Of a DNA stretch of 11,487 nucleotides, positions 4,891 to 11,487 are shown in pieces. Below the pieces are notes generated by a model. It ran no database searches. It was not told where the DNA came from and saw only the letters and a program-made list of their open reading frames with translations. Made by a program: the position numbers and the translations under genes. How positions within the stretch are numbered: position 1 is the first letter of the stretch; each line of letters starts with the position of its first letter. Source of the DNA: Lentisphaerota bacterium (GTDB lineage Bacteria; Verrucomicrobiota; Kiritimatiellia; JAAZAB01); contig JAIVGW010000262.1 in the NCBI GenBank assembly GCA_020201415.1, forward strand, positions 1-11,487, in the 5' to 3' direction.

Positions 4891-7215
4891 TTATCCGCCA
4901 ACGCCGGGCGCAAACACCCGGAAGGCGTAAACCCGGGCGGAGGGATCGCCATGGGTGGCGGTCACGGTCAGACGTAACGCTTCAGCCGTCAATGGCTCAA
5001 AGCTGTGCCGGCGGTGGCGGAAGTGATTATCCCGGACTTCCAGCAGGGGCCGCCATAGTCCGTCCCGACGCAGTTCCAGTTGATAATCGCGCACGCATTC
5101 CGGCGCCACGCCGGACTTGATATCCTTGTGCAGGTTGGTGTCGAAAATCAACTCCGCCCCGCTGATTGTACGCGGCTGGTCCAGCATCAGGGTCAGGCTC
5201 TGCGGCAGGCCGCGCGCGGGATTGGAAATCCACATGTGCGGCCAGCCGTCGGCCCGCGCGGGGCTGCCAATGACGTTTTCCGGCCCGAAGACCTGTTGCA
5301 ACGGGTGCAGCGCGAATAATATGTGGTTATTATCCGGGTAACAGCCGTCGGATTTCAAGTAGAGCCCCGGCAGGTAACGCCGTTCGGCCAGCACCGCCAC
5401 ACCGGCGACCGCCGATAACTGGAAATAATATATACCGCGCGGCCGGACAGGCGCCTGTAAATCAAAACACACTGCCAAGTCGCGGCCGGACGGCACGGCG
5501 CGCTTGACCGCGACCAGTGGTTCCCGTGAATCAAATTGGTTGTATCGCGCCGCCTGGTGCAATGTCAGCTCAACTTCAACTTCCCGGCCATTTTCATTGT
5601 CAAACCAGAGCGTGATGGATTCAAGATGATCGCCGCTTACGGGAAACATCTGGGCCCGCCGGCGGTCCGCCGGCGGCTCGTTGCAGGGATCATAGCGCTC
5701 CAGGTCATGCTCCGGCGCCACTAAAGGCAGGCGGACCACACCATCCGCTTCCCCCGCCCCTTCCAGGCCGGATGCGGCCTCCAGGCCGGATGCGGCCTCC
5801 AGGCCGGATGCGGCCCCCAGGCCGGATCTCAACATTGCGCCCAATGACATACTGCTGTCGGCGGCAACCCGGGCCAGACGCGCCAGATCTTGCGGATCCG
5901 CGCCGCCACGCCCCGGCAAGGCAGCATCCTCGCGCTCCAGCAGCGCCTGCAACTCCGCCATGTGCTTTGTGGCGACGGCCTTGGGCTCCACCTGGTATTT
6001 TTTTGCCAGGAAGGCGGCGGCGCCGACGGCCTGCCCCATCAGGGCGCAGGTGGCCATCACCCGGGTCGTGCCCAGCGCCACATGCGTGACGCTGATATTG
6101 CGCCCGGCCATCATCAGGTTGGAGACATCCCGGGAATAGAGACAGTGGAACGGGATATGGTACAGACCGGGAAACACAAACGGCGGGGGACTGCCGGGAT
6201 GACCGCCGGAAAAGAACCCGGCGGGCGGATGCAGGTCAATCGGCCAGCCGCCATAGGCCACGGCATCGTCAAAAGCCGTATGATTAACCACGTCATTTTG
6301 CGTCAACAGGTGATCCCCCATCAGACGCCGCGACTCACGCTTGGCGGGAATGCTGGAAATCCAGTTGATGACGTAATTGTCCGCGCCATGATCGCCATGG
6401 TTCTTGATGTGGTCCCAGATACCGAACAAAATACTCAGCAGCTTGCGGTAAATTGTCTCATTATCATGCACGGTGTCCAGTTCGCCGCCATATTCCAGCC
6501 ACCAGTAGCCCTTTTTGACGTTGCGATGCGAACGATAGGGGAAAGCCGCGTGATCGGACAGATCCAGCGCCCAGGGCGGCGGCTCGAATGGCACCGGCTG
6601 GCCCGCATCCACGGCGCGGAAGGCTATGGAGGACCCCATGGTCTTAAGATCCGGCTGCTCCGGCGCCAGGCTCTCGCCGAACTCGGCGCGACCTTCACGT
6701 CCGTGACGGAAATTGGCGCCGGCGGTATAGCCGAGAAAGGCATCGCCGCTGCAATCGACAAACAGCGGCGCCCGCAGCCGCCATGTCAGGCCGCTGTCCA
6801 GGGTTACGGCCGATACGCCGCTGATGCGCCGTCCGTTCATCCGCAGGGAATAAGCCTCGGTGTTGAGCAGCAGCATCAGATGCGGTTCGCGTTCCACCCA
6901 TTCGCGCAGCACCAGGCTCCAATGCTGATCGTAGCCCACACTTTTGCGGTAGCGCGCCTCGGCTTTCAACTCCTCCAGGATGCCGCATTCCCGGGCATTG
7001 GCATTGACATAGTCGGAGGCGCCGCAGACGAATCCGCCGTCGGCGTTGGCGCAGCATTCCGAGCTGGAGGGACCGCCCAGCACCGGCCGGTTGTGCACCA
7101 GGACCGTTTTGACCCCCAAGCGCGCCGCGGCCACGGCGGCCACGCATCCGGCCACACCCCCGCCCACCACTACCAGGTCGAATTTACGGGTGTGAACCTT
7201 TTTACGTTGCAACAT
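4891..7215 (-). CDS. FAD-dependent oxidoreductase (PF12831-type) with C-terminal beta-sandwich domain
   Basis: I choose ATG 7215, with SD AAGGAAAG about nine nt upstream, giving 774 residues. A start at 7287 would overlap the end of the upstream ORF and add 24 unconserved residues. The FAD-binding dinucleotide fold is at 13-40 (DLVVVGGGVAGCVAAVAAARLG). The family signature GGPSSSEC is at 47-54, and the C-terminal FAD motif runs at 372-398 (RNISVTHVALGTTRVMATC...GQAVG). Residues 463-484 are a repetitive linker (ASGLEA units) encoded by an 18-bp tandem repeat. The tail (about 490-774) is beta-rich, and its last 120 residues resemble a discoidin/F5-8C-like carbohydrate-binding fold (LTLMLDQPRTISGAELIFD; LRLTVTATHGD). 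No signal peptide, so cytoplasmic. It lies 29 nt after the GH36 gene and probably shares its transcript, suggesting oxidation of a sugar or glycoside. The electron acceptor and substrate are unknown. Confidence 0.88.
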   Translation of the reverse strand: MLQRKKVHTRKFDLVVVGGGVAGCVAAVAAARLGVKTVLVHNRPVLGGPSSSECCANADGGFVCGASDYVNANARECGILEELKAEARYRKSVGYDQHWSLVLREWVEREPHLMLLLNTEAYSLRMNGRRISGVSAVTLDSGLTWRLRAPLFVDCSGDAFLGYTAGANFRHGREGRAEFGESLAPEQPDLKTMGSSIAFRAVDAGQPVPFEPPPWALDLSDHAAFPYRSHRNVKKGYWWLEYGGELDTVHDNETIYRKLLSILFGIWDHIKNHGDHGADNYVINWISSIPAKRESRRLMGDHLLTQNDVVNHTAFDDAVAYGGWPIDLHPPAGFFSGGHPGSPPPFVFPGLYHIPFHCLYSRDVSNLMMAGRNISVTHVALGTTRVMATCALMGQAVGAAAFLAKKYQVEPKAVATKHMAELQALLEREDAALPGRGGADPQDLARLARVAADSSMSLGAMLRSGLGAASGLEAASGLEAASGLEGAGEADGVVRLPLVAPEHDLERYDPCNEPPADRRRAQMFPVSGDHLESITLWFDNENGREVEVELTLHQAARYNQFDSREPLVAVKRAVPSGRDLAVCFDLQAPVRPRGIYYFQLSAVAGVAVLAERRYLPGLYLKSDGCYPDNNHILFALHPLQQVFGPENVIGSPARADGWPHMWISNPARGLPQSLTLMLDQPRTISGAELIFDTNLHKDIKSGVAPECVRDYQLELRRDGLWRPLLEVRDNHFRHRRHSFEPLTAEALRLTVTATHGDPSARVYAFRVFAPGVGG
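5763..5829. repeat. 18-bp in-frame tandem repeat (about 3.7 copies) in the oxidoreductase gene
   Basis: The unit ccaggccggatgcggcct occurs at 5763-5780, 5781-5798 and, with one change at the last base, 5799-5816, followed by a partial copy to 5829. It encodes repeated SGLEAA on the minus strand, forming an Ala/Gly/Ser/Leu/Glu linker between the FAD domain and the C-terminal domain. The near identity of the copies suggests recent slippage or expansion and possible length variation between strains. Confidence 0.93.
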
Positions 7216-7244
7216 GGGTCCATTCTTTCCTTGATTAATCCAGA

Positions 7245-7682
7245 TTAAATTTCCAGCAACAACCCCGTGCGCGGCGCCAGTTCCCACGCGTCAGGTAAAC
7301 GCACCCGCCGGCCGGTCCAAAAGTCCCGGCCCGTCACTCCGCCGGCTAACGGCGCGGGCAATTCCAGCATGCGGGTCGCATCATCCCAGTTAAACAATCC
7401 CAGCGTCGGCCTCCGTCGATCCTGCGACAGCCAGATGCCCGGCCGATCGTTATCAAACAGATCCAGCGGCAGGAACCCGTCCTGCAACGGCGGGAATAAT
7501 TTTGCCAGGTCCCTGCGCCCGGCGGACTTCAGGCCCCGTATTGAATCGGACAGAAACAGGGAGCCGCCGTTCAAACGCACGGCGCTCAGCCACAGCCGCA
7601 GTTCCGACCGGGTGGCCGGCGGACCGCGCATCCAGAAATCGGCGTCCGCGGTCAGGGGGCGAACGGCATGCGGCATATTCAA
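7245..7682 (-). CDS. GH36-type alpha-galactosidase, C-terminal fragment after frameshift
   Basis: This 145-codon frame begins at TTG 7682, which overlaps the TGA of the N-terminal fragment (TTGA). It directly continues the GH36 fold: PLTADADFWMRGP corresponds to the family's NDPDFLIVRGP. It is followed by the last barrel helices (LRLWLSAVRLNGGSLFLSD), LPLDLFDNDRPGIW and the C-terminal beta domain with GLFNWDD and a DFWTGRRV loop. The residues match the family far better than expected for a separate gene, and the ORF lacks an SD, so it is the displaced 3' part of the gene starting at 8947. In this frame a TAG immediately precedes the TTG, so a simple -1 slip before that point would not rescue translation; one extra base (for example T in AGTTGA) would. 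The stop is 29 nt before the FAD oxidoreductase start. Confidence 0.75.
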   Translation of the reverse strand: MNMPHAVRPLTADADFWMRGPPATRSELRLWLSAVRLNGGSLFLSDSIRGLKSAGRRDLAKLFPPLQDGFLPLDLFDNDRPGIWLSQDRRRPTLGLFNWDDATRMLELPAPLAGGVTGRDFWTGRRVRLPDAWELAPRTGLLLEI

Positions 7683-8947
7683 CTATGCCCCCAGAAATTA
7701 TGGATATCCACCGTAACCCGGGAACTGTCCACCAGGCCCAGCGCAGCCTCCTTGAGCCCGCCGCAATTGACGATGTGGGCCTCATCGCCCAGCGCCTCCC
7801 GGATCACCTCGAAAATCCGGCGCACAAAGGCGGCACGCCCCCAGCCCGCCGAGTTATGCCGGGCCTGATTGATGAATTTGGTGTAAAGATAATCAATCTT
7901 GAACAGCTCAAAACCGGCCTGGCGCAACCCGACGAACCAGCCTCGCACCAGTTCCTGTACTTCAGGAAGTGAAAAATCCAGCAGTAATACCGGGCCACAG
8001 GGGGTATCGGTATCGATGATAATCAGGCTGTCCTGTTCATCCCGCAGGAACAGATCCTGGCGTTGACGGGCCAGCGGGGTGAACATGTTGACCTGCAGCG
8101 GCGCCAGCCAGATACCGGGCCGCCAGCCCGCGGCACGCAGCCGGCCGGCAATTTGCGCGGGCCGGGCGGGAAAACGGCGGTTGGGCACCCAGTTGCCCCA
8201 GGCTTCCTCCCAGCCCATGTCAATGGTCAGATATTGCAGGTTTTCCCTGACCTTCCATCGGCGCAGCGCGGCCATCTCGCCCCGCAGCTCGGCCATGCTG
8301 ATGGCACCACCATAATAATCCCAGGAATTCCAGCCGGTTGGCGCCGAAGCGCCGACGCGGCCGAGCGGCGCCAGCTGCCGGCCATAATCCGACAACAACG
8401 CCAAAGGCGCGGCCCGGCAACTTACCAGTAATTTGAATTCAATCCGCCCGGATAACATGCGTTCCGGCCGCCAACCGGCCCACAGCCGGTCTTGTTTGAC
8501 GAAGAAGCCCGAAGGCTCGGCATGCAATCCGCCGATCCCCGCCAGACAGGTCCGATCCCGCCCCGGCTGGATGACCATGCCAAACAGCGAAGCGCAGCGT
8601 GTCTGCGCCTGCGCTTCCAAAGCCGGCATGACTCCGGTGCGCTCGAGGAACCCGGGGATATCGCCGAAAAATTTATCCGCGGCCGCCAAACACAACGGCC
8701 CGAGCGCCAGACCGAAAAAGTCCACCGGGCGCGGCGCCGCCAAATCCAGGCACAGGCTGATGGCCGTAAAACCGTCCACGCAAGCCGACGTCACCGCAAT
8801 CCGCACACCGGCCCCCTGGAAGATATTACCGCCCTGGTACGCCAGGGATAAGGCCGTGCCGGATTGCAGCACCAACGCCGCCGGCAACGGGGCGGGGCCG
8901 CCGACATCAATCAACCAGCTGCCGTCATTATTAATCAATGTTTTCAT
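7679..8947 (-). CDS. GH36-type alpha-galactosidase (melibiase-like), N-terminal and catalytic fragment
   Basis: 422 residues from ATG 8947, with no signal peptide (cytoplasmic). Residues 1-195 form the N-terminal beta-domain. The (beta/alpha)8 barrel starts at GWNSWDYYGG (205-214), followed by LTIDMGWEEAWGNW and GWRPGIWLAP. D352 in FKIDYLY is the expected nucleophile. D414 in SSRVTVDIHNFWGH is the expected general acid/base (family R-x-x-x-D). The frame stops at TGA right after NFWGHS, in the middle of the barrel, and the missing part lies in the overlapping ORF at 7245-7682; joined they give about 567 residues, a normal length. Retaining hydrolysis of alpha-galactosides (melibiose- or raffinose-like, or glycan side chains) is the family role; the exact substrate cannot be read. 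The SD is poor (only CAGG against the ATG), but a 24-codon ORF overlaps the start as ATGA. If the frameshift is real, the truncated protein is probably inactive. Confidence 0.82.
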   Translation of the reverse strand: MKTLINNDGSWLIDVGGPAPLPAALVLQSGTALSLAYQGGNIFQGAGVRIAVTSACVDGFTAISLCLDLAAPRPVDFFGLALGPLCLAAADKFFGDIPGFLERTGVMPALEAQAQTRCASLFGMVIQPGRDRTCLAGIGGLHAEPSGFFVKQDRLWAGWRPERMLSGRIEFKLLVSCRAAPLALLSDYGRQLAPLGRVGASAPTGWNSWDYYGGAISMAELRGEMAALRRWKVRENLQYLTIDMGWEEAWGNWVPNRRFPARPAQIAGRLRAAGWRPGIWLAPLQVNMFTPLARQRQDLFLRDEQDSLIIIDTDTPCGPVLLLDFSLPEVQELVRGWFVGLRQAGFELFKIDYLYTKFINQARHNSAGWGRAAFVRRIFEVIREALGDEAHIVNCGGLKEAALGLVDSSRVTVDIHNFWGHS

Positions 8948-9018
8948 CCTGAATCCGTGACGGGAATGTTGGCAATCAGAAAGTCACGAAACACTGCCAT
9001 GCTGTTTCTGTTAAACAT
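8944..9018 (-). other. 24-codon ORF overlapping the GH36 start (possible leader peptide)
   Basis: ATG at 9018 opens MFNRNSMAVFRDFLIANIPV, then TDSG and TGA (8944-8946), whose TGA overlaps the GH36 ATG as ATGA. GGAG lies only 2-3 nt before its start. It could couple ribosomes onto the GH36 gene, which lacks a good SD. It may equally be chance. Confidence 0.2.
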
Positions 9019-9113
9019 GGCTCCGGTTTTCTGCTTGCTGGATTTCGTGCCGCAACCCTATCCCCATTATTCCATCGTTCCCTCATTCCAATTTCCCATG
9101 GGATGCCTCTGTA
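8948..9113. other. Intergenic region between purine permease and GH36 gene
   Basis: The 166 bp contain an 8-bp-period repeat (9058-9097), a 24-codon ORF ending on the GH36 start (8944-9018), and no hairpin plus T-run terminator or convincing promoter. The longer spacing than elsewhere in the minus-strand run suggests that a transcription unit may begin here. Confidence 0.45.
9058..9097. repeat. Degenerate 8-bp tandem repeat, five units
   Basis: Five consecutive octamers with exact 8-bp period, ctatcccc, attattcc, atcgttcc, ctcattcc and aatttccc, share the ending TCC or CCC (GGAA-type on the minus strand). It is strand-asymmetric (pyrimidine on plus, purine on minus). It lies downstream of the permease stop (9114). 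The function is unknown; it resembles degenerate microsatellite-like intergenic elements. Confidence 0.6.
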
Positions 9114-10445
9114 TCAACCCCGTGCGCGCACCAGCAGATCCAGAAATGCCAGCAGGCCGATCACCCACATTACCGGATGAATGCGGCGACCGTATCCGCC
9201 ACCCAGATTTATGAGGATGTAAGCCAGAAAGCCGAAACCCAGGCCGGTGCTGATCGAACAGGTCAGCGGCGTAAGCACGATAGTTACAAAGGCCGGCACC
9301 CCGACCGTGAGATCGGAAAAGTCTATCGCCCGGATATTGCGGAACATGTAGGCGCCAACCATCACCAGGGCCGGCGCCGTGGCAAAGGACGGCACGGCGC
9401 CCACCAGCGGAGTAAAGGGCAGCGCCAACAGGAAACACAGCGCCGTGAAAACCGCCGTCAGTCCCGTGCGGCCGCCGACGGCAATCCCGCTGCCGGACTC
9501 GATGTAAGTCGTGGTGGTGCTGACTCCCAGCATCGTGCCGGCAATAGTAGCCGCGGCATCCGCCTGCAAAAGCCGGTCAACTCCCGCAATCGAGCCATCC
9601 TCCCGCACCATGCCGGCCTGGTAACTGCAGGCCACGATCGAACCAACCGAATCGAACAGATCGACAAACATAAATGAAAAAACCGCCCCCAGCAGACTCA
9701 GCCGCAAAACCGCCCAAGGATCAAGTTTGAACGCCAGTTCGGCGATATTGGCCGGAGAACTGACCAGCGCGGTCGGCGCATGGACCAGGCCGGGACACCA
9801 GCCCAGCGTCTGCAACAGGATGGCCGCGAAGGTAACCGCCAGAATGCCGATCAGCACCGCGCCCCTGACCCGCCATATTTCCAGCACCGCCATCAACACC
9901 AGCCCCAGCAGCCCCAGCACCACCGGAACATTCAACTGTCCCAGCCCAACCAGGGTGGCTTTGTTGGCCACTACCAGACCCAGGTTCTGCAGTCCGATCA
10001 AAGAAATCAACAGGCCGATACCAGCGGCAATCGACAGCCGCAACCCCAGCGGAATCGCCGCCACCACCTTCTCGCGCATGCCGACCAGAGTCAACACCAT
10101 GAAAAACACGCCGGAAAGGAAAACCACCCCCAGCGCCTGCTGCCAGGGCAACCCATGCTGATGCACCAGCATGTAGGTAAACATGGCATTCAAACCCATG
10201 CCCGGCGCCATGGCAAACGGCAGATTGGCCCACAACCCGGACAGCAGCGAACCGGCGACCGAAGCCAGGATCGTGGCCGTAACCAGCGGTTGAAACGGCA
10301 TGCCGGTGCCGTCAGCCAGAATGGCCGGATTGACGAAAATAATGTAGGCCATGGTCAAGAAAGTCGTCAACCCGGCCAGCGCCTCGGTGCGCACCGTGGT
10401 CCCGCGCTCACGCAATTTAAAAAAAACGTCAAGTATTTTTTGCAT
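9114..10445 (-). CDS. AzgA-type (NCS2-related) purine permease
   Basis: 443 residues, typical for the adenine/guanine/hypoxanthine permease group (E. coli AdeP/GhxP, B. subtilis PbuG). About 12-14 hydrophobic segments are visible, so it is an inner-membrane protein, probably a proton symporter taking up a purine base. Family marks are TEALAGLTTFLTMAYIIFVNP at 20-40, the GMGLNAMF loop at 82-89, the FVDLFDSVGS segment at 260-269 and the signature TTYIESGSGIAVGGRTGLT at 312-330. The N-terminus (QKILDVFFKLRERGTTVRTE) matches the usual cytoplasmic lead-in, supporting ATG 10445. The SD is weak (AAAG). Its start overlaps the end of a possible 44-residue TM microprotein (10429-10563), so translation may be coupled. 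Which purine is carried cannot be decided from sequence. It has no obvious functional link to the glycosidase genes downstream. Confidence 0.93.
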   Translation of the reverse strand: MQKILDVFFKLRERGTTVRTEALAGLTTFLTMAYIIFVNPAILADGTGMPFQPLVTATILASVAGSLLSGLWANLPFAMAPGMGLNAMFTYMLVHQHGLPWQQALGVVFLSGVFFMVLTLVGMREKVVAAIPLGLRLSIAAGIGLLISLIGLQNLGLVVANKATLVGLGQLNVPVVLGLLGLVLMAVLEIWRVRGAVLIGILAVTFAAILLQTLGWCPGLVHAPTALVSSPANIAELAFKLDPWAVLRLSLLGAVFSFMFVDLFDSVGSIVACSYQAGMVREDGSIAGVDRLLQADAAATIAGTMLGVSTTTTYIESGSGIAVGGRTGLTAVFTALCFLLALPFTPLVGAVPSFATAPALVMVGAYMFRNIRAIDFSDLTVGVPAFVTIVLTPLTCSISTGLGFGFLAYILINLGGGYGRRIHPVMWVIGLLAFLDLLVRARG

Positions 10446-10563
10446 CTACTTTATTAATGCGCCAGGCAGAAACGGTTTTGACGAAGCAAAACCCTCCAGT
10501 AATCAAGGCGACAACGCTGACGATTACGACAACAAGGGTGCTTAAAAGAAAAACTTCAGCCAT
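10429..10563 (-). CDS. Possible 44-residue single-transmembrane microprotein overlapping both neighbours
   Basis: Minus-strand ATG at 10563 opens a 44-codon ORF ending at TGA (10429-10431). It begins MAEVFLLSTLVVVIVSVVAL, then ITGGFCFVKT, then a polar tail SAWRINKVDAKNT. This is a single hydrophobic segment of about 23 residues flanked by an acidic N-terminus and a tail with R and three K, a layout typical of small inner-membrane proteins with the tail in the cytoplasm. The start lies inside the last codons of the epimerase gene (22-nt overlap including its stop) and the end overlaps the permease start by 17 nt. The ORF therefore fills exactly the gap between the two genes, consistent with a translationally coupled chain. 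No clear SD is seen and I do not recognise a family. It could be a chance ORF over a valine-rich composition. Confidence 0.42.
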   Translation of the reverse strand: MAEVFLLSTLVVVIVSVVALITGGFCFVKTVSAWRINKVDAKNT

Positions 10564-11487
10564 TTCAAGGCCCGCTGCTTCCAGGGCGCGCGATGCGAAA
10601 TCCCGGTCTGACCGTCAAAAAACCCGCGCTGCTCAAGGTACCAACGGTAATTGCGCACCAGGGCCTCGCGGTTGGAGTGGCGCGGATCAAAGCCCAACTG
10701 CTGCCGGGCCTTGTCGATGCTGACGAACGAATCCTTGGAAGCCGTTTCATAAACCCACTTGTACAGCGGGGAAAGCCGCAGGAGCTCCAGCAGCCGCAGC
10801 GCCCAGATGGCCGGCGCCGCGGGAAACGGTATTATCCGGCGGCCGAACCCGGCGTCATCCAGTACCGCCTGGTAATCCTCACGCATGGTCGCGAACTCGC
10901 CGGCGCCGATATTGAAGGTATCGTTGACCTTTGTTTCCGGCAGGGTCAGGCACAGGTAAACGGCCTCGCACAGGTCTTCCACATCCAGCAACTGATAGCG
11001 GTTGCGGCCGTTGCCGATCATCGGGAAGTGCCGGCCTTCACTGGCCCACTCGTAAAATATGGCAAACACGCCCAGGCGTTCCGGGCCGATGAAGGTTTTC
11101 GGACGTAGAATCGGCACGCACAGCCCCTGGCGCCGTAATTCCAGGCAGGCCTCCTCGGCCAGAATCTTGGCCTCGCCGTAGGGCCCCACCCCCTCCAGGC
11201 GGTCGTCTTCGCGCAGCGGGTGATGATCGGGAATGCCGTAAACGGCGGTGGAGGATATATGCACAAAGCGCTTGACACCGGAGGACTGCGCCGCCTGCAA
11301 CAGGCAACGGGTACCGTCCACGTCGATGCCGTAAATTTCGGAGCGCGGATACAGCGGCAGCGCCGCCGCGGTATGCACCACCCAGTCCATCCCCTGCATG
11401 GCCCGATCCACCAGCGCCTTGTCCCGGATATCACCCTTCAAAAATTCCACCTGACCAAGCTCGGGATAGTCGAAATCGGCCACATCC
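10542..11487 (-). CDS. NAD-dependent epimerase/dehydratase (extended SDR), 5' part beyond window
   Basis: The frame is open to the right edge, so the N-terminal nucleotide-binding strand with its GxxGxxG is missing. The GTG at 11483 is internal. What remains (about 315 residues) shows GDIRD, the VHTAA segment after the second Rossmann half, VKRFVHISSTAVYG with the active-site Ser/Thr, and the catalytic pair in PYGEAK (Tyr codon 11178-11180, Lys codon 11166-11168). These are followed by LRPKTFIGP, the QLLDVEDLCEAVYL motif and FNIGAG, all typical of nucleotide-sugar epimerases/dehydratases. The C-terminus has the usual LGFDPRHSNREALVRNYRWY element and a basic hydrophobic end (ALKWLKFFF) that might touch the membrane. 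The role is likely NAD(P)-dependent conversion of a nucleotide sugar or related substrate, perhaps for surface polysaccharide; the exact substrate is not identifiable. Its 3' end overlaps the possible microprotein ORF. Confidence 0.9.
   Translation of the reverse strand, partial: DVADFDYPELGQVEFLKGDIRDKALVDRAMQGMDWVVHTAAALPLYPRSEIYGIDVDGTRCLLQAAQSSGVKRFVHISSTAVYGIPDHHPLREDDRLEGVGPYGEAKILAEEACLELRRQGLCVPILRPKTFIGPERLGVFAIFYEWASEGRHFPMIGNGRNRYQLLDVEDLCEAVYLCLTLPETKVNDTFNIGAGEFATMREDYQAVLDDAGFGRRIIPFPAAPAIWALRLLELLRLSPLYKWVYETASKDSFVSIDKARQQLGFDPRHSNREALVRNYRWYLEQRGFFDGQTGISHRAPWKQRALKWLKFFF

Noticed and set aside
5890..7248. 452-codon open frame on the plus strand opposite the FAD oxidoreductase
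   Set aside because: Antisense shadow; the minus frame has FAD motifs from end to end, and the plus translation is Gln/His/Arg-rich with no recognisable domain.
7216..7287. Longer N-terminus (start at 7287) for the FAD oxidoreductase
   Set aside because: It overlaps the end of the GH36 frame and adds residues unrelated to the family; ATG 7215 has a good SD and leads directly into the FAD fold.
7676..7690. Programmed -1 frameshift to make the full GH36 protein
   Set aside because: The G-run upstream (TGGGGGC) leads, after a -1 slip, straight into TAG before the second frame opens, and no slippery heptamer is present.
9090..9108. tcccatggga palindrome as a terminator of the permease transcript
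   Set aside because: The stem is only five base pairs with no loop and no T-run.

Overview
The window is high-GC bacterial DNA with almost all genes on the minus strand. The gene content points to the PVC group, perhaps Kiritimatiellota or Lentisphaerae: a secreted LamG/BACON-type surface protein, a secreted glycine-rich protein, a divergent cytoplasmic GH28 protein, a PF12831-type FAD oxidoreductase with a beta-sandwich tail, and a GH36-type alpha-galactosidase. The taxonomic placement is inference from protein style only. I saw no rRNA, tRNA, CRISPR array, insertion sequence or phage module.

Left part (1-2525), both genes on minus. The N-terminal 522 residues of an exported multidomain surface protein run off the left edge. 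Upstream of it is an exported glycine-rich protein split by a one-base frameshift. Between them is a short gap with a plausible promoter and a degenerate 7-bp tandem repeat. An AT-rich 291-bp gap (2526-2816) follows; it holds palindromes and a possible -10 box but no convincing gene.

Middle part (2817-4883). A 228-codon minus-strand ORF looks like a decayed, internally deleted O-antigen ligase/polymerase-type membrane protein that kept its C-terminal TPR tail. A 204-bp gap carries a second copy of the 7-bp repeat. After it comes the only plus-strand gene, a GH28-like beta-helix hydrolase with no signal peptide.

Right part (4891-11487), all on minus and read right to left: an NAD-dependent sugar epimerase/dehydratase (cut by the right edge), a possible 44-residue single-TM microprotein overlapping both neighbours, an AzgA-type purine permease, a GH36-type alpha-galactosidase broken into two ORFs by a frameshift, and a 774-residue FAD oxidoreductase. 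The last two are 29 nt apart and converge on the GH28 gene. GH28, GH36 and the FAD enzyme probably form an intracellular glycan-processing locus fed by imported oligosaccharides. No sugar transporter or regulator is visible here.

The two single-base frameshifts could be real decay or indel errors in the assembly. The best candidates for something undescribed are the overlapping microprotein ORF (10429-10563), the GH28 variant lacking its uronate-binding pair, and the degenerate 7-bp and 8-bp intergenic repeats.
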